This document shows, piece after piece, positions 18,383-26,080 of a DNA stretch of 64,000 bases. Source of the DNA: a bacterium (GTDB lineage Bacteria > Electryoneota > RPQS01); the NCBI GenBank assembly GCA_016702305.1, contig JADJEH010000002.1:62001-126000 (forward strand), in the 5' to 3' direction. Under the pieces are notes generated by a model. It was not told where the DNA came from. It saw only the letters and a list, made by a program, of their open reading frames with translations, and ran no database searches. A program made the position numbers and the translations under genes. The first letter of the stretch is position 1. Each line of letters starts with the position of its first letter.

Positions 18383-19306
18383 ATGCGACAACATCGCGAT
18401 TTTCTTTCCGTCACCGATTTCAGCCGTGACGAGATCATTGAAACCATCGCTCTGGCCTGCGAGTTAAAAGAACGCCGGAGCCGCAACGAACACGTGCGGC
18501 CGCTGGCGGGGCAGGTTTGGGGATTGATTTTTCACAAGCCGAGCCTGCGGACGCGGATATCGTTTGAAGTGGGTATCCACGACCTGGGCGGCAGCGTGAT
18601 CTATATCACGGATAAAGAGATTGAGCTTGGCAAGCGCGAGACGATCGCCGACGCGGCGCGCGTGCTGTCGCGCTATCTGGGCGGTATCATGATCCGTACG
18701 TTCAGCCATAAGGACGTTGAAGAGCTGGCGCAGTATGCCGATATTCCGGTGATCAATGGCTTGACGGACTATTCGCATCCATGTCAGATCATGGCCGATA
18801 TTCAGACGATCTATGAGAAGCTGGGCCGTTACGATGATTTCAAGATCACGTATGTGGGCGACGGGAACAACATCACGAACAGCATCATCGAACTGGCGCA
18901 GCGGTTGAATTTTGAATTGGTGATCGGGACGGCGGACGATACGCTGCCGGACGTCGCGCTGATTGAAGCGACGAATAAGCTGGGCAATTCGGTGGTGAGG
19001 ATCGAGCATGATCCGGCGCGGGCCGTGCAGGGGGCGCACGTGATCTACACGGATGTGTGGGCCTCGATGGGGCAAAAGGATCAGGCCGACGAAAAGGCGC
19101 GCAAATTGCGTCCGTTCCAGGTGAATGAGCAACTGGTGTCGCATGCCGACAAGAATTGCGTCGTTCTGCACTGTTTACCAGCCGAGCGGGGCAAGGAAAT
19201 CACGGATGGCGTGATGGACGGTCCGCACAGTGTGGTGTTTGATCAGGCGGAGAATCGTCTGCACGCGCAGAAGGCCGTGATGACGATTCTGATGGAGAAG
19301 AAATAG
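18383..19306 (+). CDS. argF: Ornithine carbamoyltransferase
   Basis: 307 aa, full length for the family. It condenses carbamoyl phosphate and ornithine to citrulline in arginine synthesis, in the cytoplasm. The carbamoyl-phosphate motif reads SLRTR at 54-58 (usual S-T/x-R-T-R), the HPCQ motif is at 132-135, 'DVWASMGQ' supports the ornithine-binding loop and HCLP begins at His263 ('HCLPAERGKEITDGVMDG'). No other arginine gene is nearby, so it is probably transcribed on its own or by readthrough. An N-acetylornithine carbamoyltransferase cannot be wholly excluded, but the motifs fit ArgF. Confidence 0.94.
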   Translation: MRQHRDFLSVTDFSRDEIIETIALACELKERRSRNEHVRPLAGQVWGLIFHKPSLRTRISFEVGIHDLGGSVIYITDKEIELGKRETIADAARVLSRYLGGIMIRTFSHKDVEELAQYADIPVINGLTDYSHPCQIMADIQTIYEKLGRYDDFKITYVGDGNNITNSIIELAQRLNFELVIGTADDTLPDVALIEATNKLGNSVVRIEHDPARAVQGAHVIYTDVWASMGQKDQADEKARKLRPFQVNEQLVSHADKNCVVLHCLPAERGKEITDGVMDGPHSVVFDQAENRLHAQKAVMTILMEKK

Positions 19307-19433
19307 TTCGCAATGGGCGCGGGGCACGTGCAGATACGTGCGGTCGCGCCAGAGTGAATCAGGCCCAAGTGCCGCGTTTGTTTGACCGCATTCCCCCCGG
19401 ATGACGGGGCGACTGAGATAGCAAGGACAGATT

Positions 19434-20066
19434 ATGAAAGCCCGTACTCTACTACTGCTGTGCGCCTTAGGACTGGTGATTGTGTCCACAGGCTGCTATA
19501 CGAAACTTTACCGCCAGGGGATGGAGGACATGGGACCGTATTCGTCGAATTCGCTGTACAATCGCTATGACTCGACGGCGATTGACACGACATTGACGAA
19601 GCCGGAAATCGTGGACGTCTATCCGAATAACGGATACTACGACAATAACGGCTGGTCTTATTGGGGCCGTCCGCGCGGCTATACGCGCTGGGGTTTTGAT
19701 TTTGACCGCTTTTCGCCGAACTACTACTGGTCGTACTACGGCTACTACGATTACTACTCTCGTCCGTGGTGGCAAGACTGGAATCGCAACCCGTGGTGGG
19801 GACCGAGCGTGCCGGGCGCGCCAGGTGAGCCGCCGTCACAGCGACCGGGCCGTCGCTCCAACGACGCAACCCCGCCGCCGGCGAATTTGGGCGGCTATGG
19901 TGGTGGCGGTGCGATCTATGCTCCGAATCCAACGCCGACGACGCCGGGCAATCCGCCGCCGCCGGAAGTGAAACAGCCGATTGGACCGGCGGTGAAGAAT
20001 CCGCCCGCACCGACTCCGCCTGTGGAAGACAATACGCAGAAGCGCAACGGCCGTCGTCGCAAATAG
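19434..20066 (+). CDS. Lipoprotein with Tyr/Trp-rich and Pro-rich tail
   Basis: 210 aa. A lipoprotein signal peptide ends in 'VSTGC' with lipidated Cys21. Residues about 60-120 are extraordinarily rich in Tyr and Trp ('NYYWSYYGYYDYYSRPWW', 'WNRNPWWGPS'), then comes a Pro/Gly-rich low-complexity part and a basic end ('KRNGRRRK'). I recognise no family. The composition suggests a surface or cell-wall adhesive role, but that is inference. It sits 100 nt before an outer-membrane barrel gene on the same strand and might be its partner. Confidence 0.8.
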   Translation: MKARTLLLLCALGLVIVSTGCYTKLYRQGMEDMGPYSSNSLYNRYDSTAIDTTLTKPEIVDVYPNNGYYDNNGWSYWGRPRGYTRWGFDFDRFSPNYYWSYYGYYDYYSRPWWQDWNRNPWWGPSVPGAPGEPPSQRPGRRSNDATPPPANLGGYGGGGAIYAPNPTPTTPGNPPPPEVKQPIGPAVKNPPAPTPPVEDNTQKRNGRRRK

Positions 20067-20166
20067 CACGCGGACGGGTGGCAGGCAGACGGCAGAGCGC
20101 CGCCGGGCAAGATTCCGGACGGCTTGTGTGCGATTCCAATAACAGAGTTGCGAGTTTAGAAATACC

Positions 20167-21378
20167 ATGAAGCGCATTTACATACTACTCCTCACGCTCG
20201 TGACGACGGCGGCCTTCGCTCAGGATGAAATTCCCGAGCGGCTGCTCTTGACGAGCGGTCAGCACCTCGGGACCGGCGCACGGGCGTTGGGCATGGGCGG
20301 CACCTACACGGGCGTCGCCGACGATTACGCGGCGATTTGGTGGAATCCGGCGGGTCTTGCGCAGATCAAGAGAATTGAAGTTCAGGGCACGTTGCTGCGC
20401 ACGGGTTACAGCAACGACGCGAGCTACTTTGGCCGCGCGGTCGAAGGCTCGACTGATGCCATGCGGCTCAACAATATCGGCGTGGTCTTTCCTGTGCCGG
20501 TGTATCAGGGGGCACTCAGCTTCGCGTTCGGCTATTCACAAGTCGTGGATTTCGAGCGGCGGGCGCAGGTGTCCAGCGGTGCCTCGGGTCAAGCGTGGGA
20601 CGATTTTGACGAACTCGAAAGCGGTCGGCTTGGCCAGTGGGCTTTTGCGACGGCAGTGGATGTTTCGCCTAATCTGTCCGTCGGCGCAGCGCTGAACTAC
20701 TGGACGGGCTCGGATGACTACTCGCTGTTGGGTGACTATGTGGAAGCGGGCACTCCAATCTCGACTGAGCAGACGCTGTTCACGGAGCTGTCGGGCTGGA
20801 ATTTCAACCTGGGCGGTATGTACCGTCCGGGCCAGATGGTGCGCATCGGCGCAGCGGCCTCGACACCGTTCTCGATGAAGCTGGAGGAAGATTGGAATTT
20901 CGACGGCGACAACGGCTACTATGACTATCGCATGACGTTTCCGTGGATTTGGCGGCTGGGCGCAAGCGTTGCTCCGGGACGTTGGATGGTCGCGGCGGAT
21001 CTGGAATACCGGGATTGGAAGTCGCTGGAGTTTCGCGACAGCACGCCGTTCAGCGGTTTGACGCGCGCCGAGGCGAATCGTCAGATTCGTGATACATACA
21101 AGAGTACGACGCGGTTGTCATTAGGCGGGGAGTATCTGTTTCCGGCCTACGGTCTGCGTGGCCGCGCGGGCTACAGCATGGATCCGTCGAATTTCAAAGA
21201 TGCGGGTAGCGACGCCGACAAGGGCGTGATCTCGCTGGGCATGGGCGTGCTGATTGACCGTTCAATGATGCTCGACGTGACGTGGCGTACGGCGTCGTAC
21301 ACGGAAAACGTGACCGACGGACTGACGGAAGATATCCGCAGTTCACAGGCCCTGTTCACGCTCAGTTATCGCATGTAA
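20167..21378 (+). CDS. Outer membrane beta-barrel protein, OMPP1/FadL-like (PorV-related)
   Basis: 403 aa with signal peptide 'IYILLLTLVTTAAFA'. The mature N-terminus 'GTGARALGMGGTYTGVADD' followed by 'YAAIWWNPAGLAQI' is the characteristic start of the FadL/OMPP1 and PorV-like barrels, and the rest alternates polar and aromatic residues as in transmembrane beta-strands, ending in an aromatic-containing strand ('ALFTLSYRM'). FadL members carry hydrophobic substrates across the outer membrane; PorV members shuttle T9SS cargo. Given the T9SS substrates here a PorV-like role is conceivable, but the sequence alone does not settle it. Confidence 0.85.
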   Translation: MKRIYILLLTLVTTAAFAQDEIPERLLLTSGQHLGTGARALGMGGTYTGVADDYAAIWWNPAGLAQIKRIEVQGTLLRTGYSNDASYFGRAVEGSTDAMRLNNIGVVFPVPVYQGALSFAFGYSQVVDFERRAQVSSGASGQAWDDFDELESGRLGQWAFATAVDVSPNLSVGAALNYWTGSDDYSLLGDYVEAGTPISTEQTLFTELSGWNFNLGGMYRPGQMVRIGAAASTPFSMKLEEDWNFDGDNGYYDYRMTFPWIWRLGASVAPGRWMVAADLEYRDWKSLEFRDSTPFSGLTRAEANRQIRDTYKSTTRLSLGGEYLFPAYGLRGRAGYSMDPSNFKDAGSDADKGVISLGMGVLIDRSMMLDVTWRTASYTENVTDGLTEDIRSSQALFTLSYRM

Positions 21379-21398
21379 CTTTGGGAGGTCGGCGCGGC

Positions 21399-22289
21399 AT
21401 GATGGCTGTGTTCACGACGGTTCTGCTGCTCTGCACTGCGGCTTGGGCGACTCGACCGGAAGGAGTGCTCACGGGCCATCCGTGGGCCAAGGCTGCACAA
21501 GAGGCAATTGACGGCGAGCGCTTCGATGAAGCGCTCGTTTTGTTGCGGGTGGATTTGAAGACTCCACAGGATTTCATTTGGAATGACTATCTGCGCGGCC
21601 AGGCGATGATTGGTCTGGGTAAACTCGACTCGGCGGACGCACTGTTCGGCGCGGCACGCACGAAGTGTCTTGAGATTGCCGATGCGGCGGAGCGCGGGCG
21701 TTTGGAGTCGCGTGTCATGCGCAAGCAGGGATTGGCGCTGCGGGAACGGCTCGACTACGACGGATCTCGCAAACTGCACTTTGAAGCCCTGGATTTGGCG
21801 CAGCGCTACGGTTCACTGGAAGAAGAACACGACTGTCTAATCAGCATAGACGTGGACTGCTGGCACATGCAGGATTGGGCGGAGTCGGAACGCATTCTCC
21901 GGCAGAGTTTGGAGACAGCCGCGCAAATTACAGAGCCGATGGCGCGGACGCGGGCGCAGGCGACGAGTCAGAATAATCTGGCGGGAACGCTGGCCAAGCT
22001 GCACAACTTTGAGGAGGCGGTCGAGCGCGGCCAGACGGCGTTGACGCTGTGGGGTGAATGGGAAGCGATGACGGGTAATCACGGTGATTTTCGTGTGGGG
22101 TGGGCGCACTACGGTTTGGCGGATATTTACATCACGTGGGCCGGCACGATGCAAGACGCTCTGGAAGCCTCCAACAAACGCGGTATGGCGAAATACGAGC
22201 TTATGATTGCGCACGTTATCGGGCGCGACACAGGCCAGCCGCAGAAGATATTTGACGAGATTGACCGGCGCATGGTGGAGTGCCAATGA
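21399..22289 (+). CDS. Exported TPR-like protein
   Basis: 296 aa from the ATG at 21399, chosen because GGGAGG lies just upstream and a signal peptide follows ('MMAVFTTVLLLCTAAWA'); the longer frame from 21282 would overlap the barrel gene. The body is helical with tetratricopeptide-like alternation ('FDEALVLLRVDLKTPQDF', 'GKLDSADALFGAARTKC', 'QNNLAGTLAKLHNFEEAVER'). No specific function is apparent. Its stop overlaps the next start (ATGA), so it is coupled to the YhaM-like gene, though one is exported and the other cytoplasmic. Confidence 0.82.
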   Translation: MMAVFTTVLLLCTAAWATRPEGVLTGHPWAKAAQEAIDGERFDEALVLLRVDLKTPQDFIWNDYLRGQAMIGLGKLDSADALFGAARTKCLEIADAAERGRLESRVMRKQGLALRERLDYDGSRKLHFEALDLAQRYGSLEEEHDCLISIDVDCWHMQDWAESERILRQSLETAAQITEPMARTRAQATSQNNLAGTLAKLHNFEEAVERGQTALTLWGEWEAMTGNHGDFRVGWAHYGLADIYITWAGTMQDALEASNKRGMAKYELMIAHVIGRDTGQPQKIFDEIDRRMVECQ

Positions 22290-23287
22290 CGGTGACGCTG
22301 GCGACGACGCCGGAATTGCGGGTGGTGCGCGACTACGCGGCGAACGATCAACTGCAGGGGTTTTACCTGCTTTCGCGAATTGAGACGCGGCCCAAGAAGA
22401 ACGGCGAGCTGTTTCTTCTGGTCGAGCTGATGGACAGCACGGGCAAGCTTGACGGCAAGATGTGGGAGAATTTTGAGGACGCGGCGGCGGGGCTGCGGGC
22501 TGGCGACGCCGTGTTTGCGGACGGGCGGATAGATTTTTTCAACAAGCAGCAGAGCGTGACGCTGCACACACTGCGCAAGGCGAGCGAACAGGAAGTGCCT
22601 GACCGCCGGGCGTTTCTGCCGCACTCGGCGCTGTCGGCGACGCAGGCGAACGAGCGCTTAATGGGCTGGATCGAATCCGTGCAGGAGCCGCACCTGCGGG
22701 CGCTGCTCGATGCGATTTTTGACGACCCCACGCTGCGCCGACGATTCCTCGATGCGCCGGGCGGAAAGAGCTGGCATCACGCCACGGTAGGCGGCTTGGC
22801 GGAGCACACGCTTTCGATGGTGGCGCTGGCGGACGGGATTGCCGGGCACTATCCGCTCGTGCATCGCGATCTCTTGGTGACAGGCACGCTGCTGCATGAT
22901 ATCGGCAAGACGGCCGAGCTTTCGTGGGACCTGATGCTGGACTACACGAGCGAAGGGCGGCTGATCGGTCACATCACGCAAGGCGTGTTGTTAGTGGAGG
23001 ACAAGCTGCGCGGCCTGGCCGAGTTCCCGGCGGAGATGCGGCGGCAATTGCTGCATTTGATTCTGTCCCATCAGGGTGACGGTGAAAAGGGCTCGCCTGT
23101 AAAGCCGATGACGCTCGAGGCGCTGGCTTTACACTATCTTGACGAGTTAGACAGCAGGCTGAACGCTTTTGGGCAGGTGCGCGCACGGACGCCCGAGGGG
23201 CAGGCTCTCTCGGACTATCAGCGGTTGATGGAGCGTTATTTCTATTTTAGATCTCCGGACGAACCTACGGACGAGGAGGGGCAATGA
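22286..23287 (+). CDS. YhaM-like 3'-5' exoribonuclease (OB-fold + HD domain)
   Basis: 333 aa. The N-terminal OB-fold (about 15-100: 'QGFYLLSRIETRPKKNGELF', 'DSTGKLDGKMWENFED', 'FADGRIDFFN') precedes an HD phosphohydrolase domain (about 165-300) with 'WHHATVGGLAEHTLSMVALA', the HD pair in 'LLHDIGKTAEL' and 'LILSHQGDGEKGSP'. This order is that of YhaM, a metal-dependent 3'-5' exonuclease acting on RNA and single-stranded DNA. The gene overlaps its upstream and downstream neighbours by ATGA, so three genes form a tight translational unit. The expected metal ligands all look present. Confidence 0.9.
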   Translation: MTVTLATTPELRVVRDYAANDQLQGFYLLSRIETRPKKNGELFLLVELMDSTGKLDGKMWENFEDAAAGLRAGDAVFADGRIDFFNKQQSVTLHTLRKASEQEVPDRRAFLPHSALSATQANERLMGWIESVQEPHLRALLDAIFDDPTLRRRFLDAPGGKSWHHATVGGLAEHTLSMVALADGIAGHYPLVHRDLLVTGTLLHDIGKTAELSWDLMLDYTSEGRLIGHITQGVLLVEDKLRGLAEFPAEMRRQLLHLILSHQGDGEKGSPVKPMTLEALALHYLDELDSRLNAFGQVRARTPEGQALSDYQRLMERYFYFRSPDEPTDEEGQ

Positions 23288-23580
23288 GTGACGCAGTGAA
23301 ATCGTATTCCGAATGGGTGTCGCTGCCGCCGTTGAACGGCGGGGTATGGGTGGCCATGGTGACGGAGGTTTTGGATGGGGAAGGGATTCCGAATCTTGTG
23401 AAGACGGACCTTTCGAGCGGCGGTCTGGGCGTGGTGACCGGGACGGATACGCTGGGGAAGTCATGGCGGATTCAGGTGCCGCTGGAGTTCCTGGCCCGGG
23501 CGCTGGAGATTCACGAGTCAATTCTGGGCGGGGACAATGCGACGGAACCGGCGGAGGAGACCGACGATCCGGCCGAATAG
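23284..23580 (+). CDS. Small acidic protein, possibly DUF2007-like
   Basis: 98 aa, coupled by ATGA to the YhaM-like gene. The pattern 'VAMVTEVLDGEGIPNLVKTD' and 'WRIQVPLEFLARALEIHESI' resembles the short DUF2007 (putative signal-transducing) fold, in which a compact ferredoxin-like domain ends in an acidic tail; here the tail is 'EPAEETDDPAE'. The resemblance is by eye only. No membrane segment or signal peptide is seen. Function unknown. Confidence 0.7.
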   Translation: MSDAVKSYSEWVSLPPLNGGVWVAMVTEVLDGEGIPNLVKTDLSSGGLGVVTGTDTLGKSWRIQVPLEFLARALEIHESILGGDNATEPAEETDDPAE

Positions 23581-23586
23581 GGTGTC

Positions 23587-23615
23587 TTGCGCATGCGACC
23601 GCGAGTTTGTATATT
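23587..23615 (+). promoter_or_regulatory. Candidate sigma70-type promoter for eno
   Basis: TTGCGC, 17 nt, TATATT, ending 34 nt before the eno ATG. The -10 has five of six consensus bases; the -35 keeps TTG. It begins just after the preceding stop, so eno would be independently transcribed. Confidence 0.55.
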
Positions 23616-23649
23616 GGTTTGATTCCGCTAACATTTTACCGATAAGAAC

Positions 23650-24927
23650 ATGTCAGAAATAGCCAGTATTTACGCGCGCGAGGTGCTTGATTCTCGCGGC
23701 AATCCGACGGTAGAAGTAGAAGTCATGTTGGAAGACGGCGCATTCGGCCGGGCGATTGTGCCATCAGGCGCTTCGACGGGCGAGCATGAGGCGCTGGAGT
23801 TGCGCGACGGTGACGAGAACCGGTATCTGGGCAAAGGCGTGCTGGATGCGGTGGCGAACGTCAATGAGAAGATCGCTGAAGAGCTGATCGGCATGGACGC
23901 GGTCTACCAGCAGGAAGTGGACGCGGTAATGCTTGAGATGGACGGCACGGAGAACAAGAGCAAGTTGGGCGCGAACGCGATATTGGCCGTGAGCCTGGCG
24001 ACGGCGCGGGCGGCGGCGGACTCCGTGAACCTGCCTCTGTACATGTATCTGGGCGGCGTGGGTGCGAAGATTCTGCCGGTGCCGTTCATGAACGTCATCA
24101 ACGGCGGTGCGCACGCGGACAACCCGTTGGACTTTCAGGAATTCATGATCGTGCCGCGCGGCTTCGAGACGTTCAGCGAGTCGCTGCGCGCGGGAGTCGA
24201 GACGTTTCACCACCTGAAGAAGGTACTGAAGAAGAAGGGTCATTCAACGAACGTGGGCGACGAGGGCGGCTTCGCGCCGAACTTGCAGTCGCACCGTGAA
24301 GCGCTCGACGCGATATTGTCGGCGATAGAATCCGCAGGTTACAAGCCCGGCGAGCATATTTTCGTGGCCTTGGATTGCGCGGCTTCGGAGTTTCATGATC
24401 GTAAGACGGGCAAGTACAATCTTGCCTGCGAAGGCAAGCTGCTCGGCGCTCAGGAAATGACGGATTACTATTCGCAACTGTGCCGCGACTATCCGATCAT
24501 CTCGATTGAAGACGGTCTGGGCGAAAGCGACTGGGACGGCTGGAAGCACCTGACGAAGACGCTGGGCAAGCAGGTTCAGCTCGTGGGCGACGATCTGTTT
24601 GTGACGCAAGTGGCGACACTGCAGAAGGGTATTCAGCAGGGCGTGGCCAACTCGATTCTGATCAAGCTCAATCAAGTGGGTTCGCTGTCGGAAACGTTGG
24701 ACACGATTGATCTGGCGCGCCGCCATGCATACACGCAGATGGTTTCCCACCGTTCAGGCGAGAGCGAAGACACGACGATAGCGGATCTGGCCGTGGCGTG
24801 CGGCTGCGGGATGATCAAGACGGGCAGCGCATCGCGCACGGACCGGATGGCAAAATACAATCAACTTCTGCGCATTGAGGACGATCTCGGCGACGAGGCG
24901 TTGTTCTTCGGCGCAATGTGGAAGTAA
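23650..24927 (+). CDS. eno: Enolase
   Basis: 425 aa, normal length. It interconverts 2-phosphoglycerate and phosphoenolpyruvate in glycolysis and also serves RNA-degradation complexes in some bacteria. Diagnostic motifs are intact: 'AREVLDSRGNPTVEVEV', 'PSGASTGEHEALELRDGD', 'GANAILAVSLATARAAA', 'NVGDEGGFAPNLQSH', 'SIEDGLGESDWDGW', 'LVGDDLFVTQ', the catalytic Lys in 'ILIKLNQVGSLSETL', and 'MVSHRSGESEDTTIADLAV'. A likely own promoter lies upstream and a DivIC-like gene follows 6 nt later, an order also common in other bacteria. Confidence 0.98.
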   Translation: MSEIASIYAREVLDSRGNPTVEVEVMLEDGAFGRAIVPSGASTGEHEALELRDGDENRYLGKGVLDAVANVNEKIAEELIGMDAVYQQEVDAVMLEMDGTENKSKLGANAILAVSLATARAAADSVNLPLYMYLGGVGAKILPVPFMNVINGGAHADNPLDFQEFMIVPRGFETFSESLRAGVETFHHLKKVLKKKGHSTNVGDEGGFAPNLQSHREALDAILSAIESAGYKPGEHIFVALDCAASEFHDRKTGKYNLACEGKLLGAQEMTDYYSQLCRDYPIISIEDGLGESDWDGWKHLTKTLGKQVQLVGDDLFVTQVATLQKGIQQGVANSILIKLNQVGSLSETLDTIDLARRHAYTQMVSHRSGESEDTTIADLAVACGCGMIKTGSASRTDRMAKYNQLLRIEDDLGDEALFFGAMWK

Positions 24928-24933
24928 ACGATC

Positions 24934-25254
24934 ATGGCCGATTGGCGCAAGATCGGGCGCGTTGGTCTTTACTCGGTAACGGGCGCGAGTCTGCTTGCGT
25001 TTGGGGTGTGGTACTACTTCGGCACGGGCGGAGTCCGGGACGCGAACGCGCTGCGGGCCACGTTTGCGCGGCAGCAATTGGTGCTTCAGCAGCGGGAATT
25101 GCAGAAGCATGAGCTGAACACCTATCTTACGGCGGTGCAGCGTGAAGACGAGGCGGCGCTGGAATTGGCGGCGCGGCGTTACGGGCTGGTTGGTGAGAAC
25201 GAATTTCTGTGGAAGGTTGTGCCTGAGCCTGCCGACACCACATTGAAACCATAA
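24934..25254 (+). CDS. FtsB/DivIC-type septum formation initiator
   Basis: 106 aa. A short cytoplasmic N-terminus and one membrane helix (about 11-29, 'LYSVTGASLLAFGVWYYFG') are followed by a coiled coil ('RQQLVLQQRELQKHELNTYL') and a compact end with 'ARRYGLVGENEFLWKVVPEP', the usual end of DivIC/FtsB ('ar...gm...gE.v..v'). These bitopic proteins form a complex with FtsL/FtsQ at the division septum. Placement right after eno is the common arrangement for this family. A strong terminator follows. Confidence 0.85.
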   Translation: MADWRKIGRVGLYSVTGASLLAFGVWYYFGTGGVRDANALRATFARQQLVLQQRELQKHELNTYLTAVQREDEAALELAARRYGLVGENEFLWKVVPEPADTTLKP

Positions 25255-25257
25255 CGT

Positions 25258-25285
25258 AAACCGCCCGCTTGCCGCGGGCGGTTTT
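25258..25285 (+). terminator. Intrinsic terminator after eno-divIC
   Basis: An 11-bp perfect stem (AAACCGCCCGC / GCGGGCGGTTT) with loop TTGCC, followed by TTTT. It ends 9 nt before the next ATG, so the DUF502 gene must depend on readthrough or an internal start. Confidence 0.88.
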
Positions 25286-25293
25286 GGTTCACA

Positions 25294-25947
25294 ATGACAA
25301 CAATTACCAACGCACCGAAACCGAGCGCGGCCGCGCGCTTCAGACGGGCCTTCTTCACGGGGCTGCTTGTGCTTGCTCCGTTGTGGTTGACGGGTTACAT
25401 TCTTCTGATCGTCGTGCGATTGCTGGGCGGCATGCTATCGCCGCTCGTGCAGCGGGTACTGGAAACGAGTTTGCAGCTCGATCCCGAGTCCGCGGCGGTG
25501 AAGTTCATTTCGGACCTCACGGCGTTTGTGGCGACTGTTCTGTTCATCGCGTTGATCGGCGTGATCGTCAACCGCGTGGTAGGCAAGCGGCTGTTTAAGG
25601 TGCTCGATCTTATGCTCAGCCGCGTGCCCGTTGTCCGCGAGATTTATGACGCAGTGCGCAAGTTCATTCAGGTGTTTTTCGGCGATAAGTCGAGCTTTCG
25701 CGGTGTGGTGGCCGTGCGCTACCCGAGCGATCAGTCATATGTGATCGGATTCGTGACGTCGGAGAGCAGTCTTGTGAATGGCGAGCGCATGCTGCACGTG
25801 TTTGTGCCGCTGGCTCCCGCGCCGACGCAGGGGATTCTGTTTATCCTGGCGGAGTCGAGCACGATCAGGCTCGATATGACCGTGGACGAAGCGATCAAGA
25901 TGATCGTCTCGGGCGGTGCGATAACGCCGGAGCGGTTCGCGGTTTAG
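25294..25947 (+). CDS. DUF502 family membrane protein
   Basis: 217 aa. Two hydrophobic segments ('FFTGLLVLAPLWLTGYILL' near 20-40 and 'FVATVLFIALIGVIVNRVVG' near 70-92) and the conserved family stretch 'RVPVVREIYDAVRKFIQVFF' with 'FRGVVAVRYPSDQSYVIGFV' and 'VFVPLAPAPTQGILFIL' identify DUF502 (an inner-membrane family of unknown role; a plant relative is COV1). No partner gene is evident. A terminator follows directly. Confidence 0.9.
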   Translation: MTTITNAPKPSAAARFRRAFFTGLLVLAPLWLTGYILLIVVRLLGGMLSPLVQRVLETSLQLDPESAAVKFISDLTAFVATVLFIALIGVIVNRVVGKRLFKVLDLMLSRVPVVREIYDAVRKFIQVFFGDKSSFRGVVAVRYPSDQSYVIGFVTSESSLVNGERMLHVFVPLAPAPTQGILFILAESSTIRLDMTVDEAIKMIVSGGAITPERFAV

Positions 25948-25967
25948 CACGATATGCATTCAGCAAG

Positions 25968-25999
25968 AACGCCCGGGCACTGCCGGGCGTTTTCTTTTT
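25968..25999 (+). terminator. Intrinsic terminator after DUF502 gene
   Basis: A 9-bp stem (AACGCCCGG / CCGGGCGTT) followed by TTTTCTTTTT. It isolates the downstream selenoprotein-candidate gene from upstream transcription. Confidence 0.88.
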
Positions 26000-26080
26000 G
26001 GGAACCTCACGAAACACTGGAACCCGGCGATTGTCGCGGCGGTAAAAAGAGCGTCGCGTCACAAATAAGCAGGAGGTTTC

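Noticed and set aside
20167..21378. Firm assignment of the barrel as the T9SS component PorV
   Set aside because: The N-terminal motif is shared by the wider FadL/OMPP1 group and no other T9SS machinery gene is adjacent, so only a general barrel call is supported.
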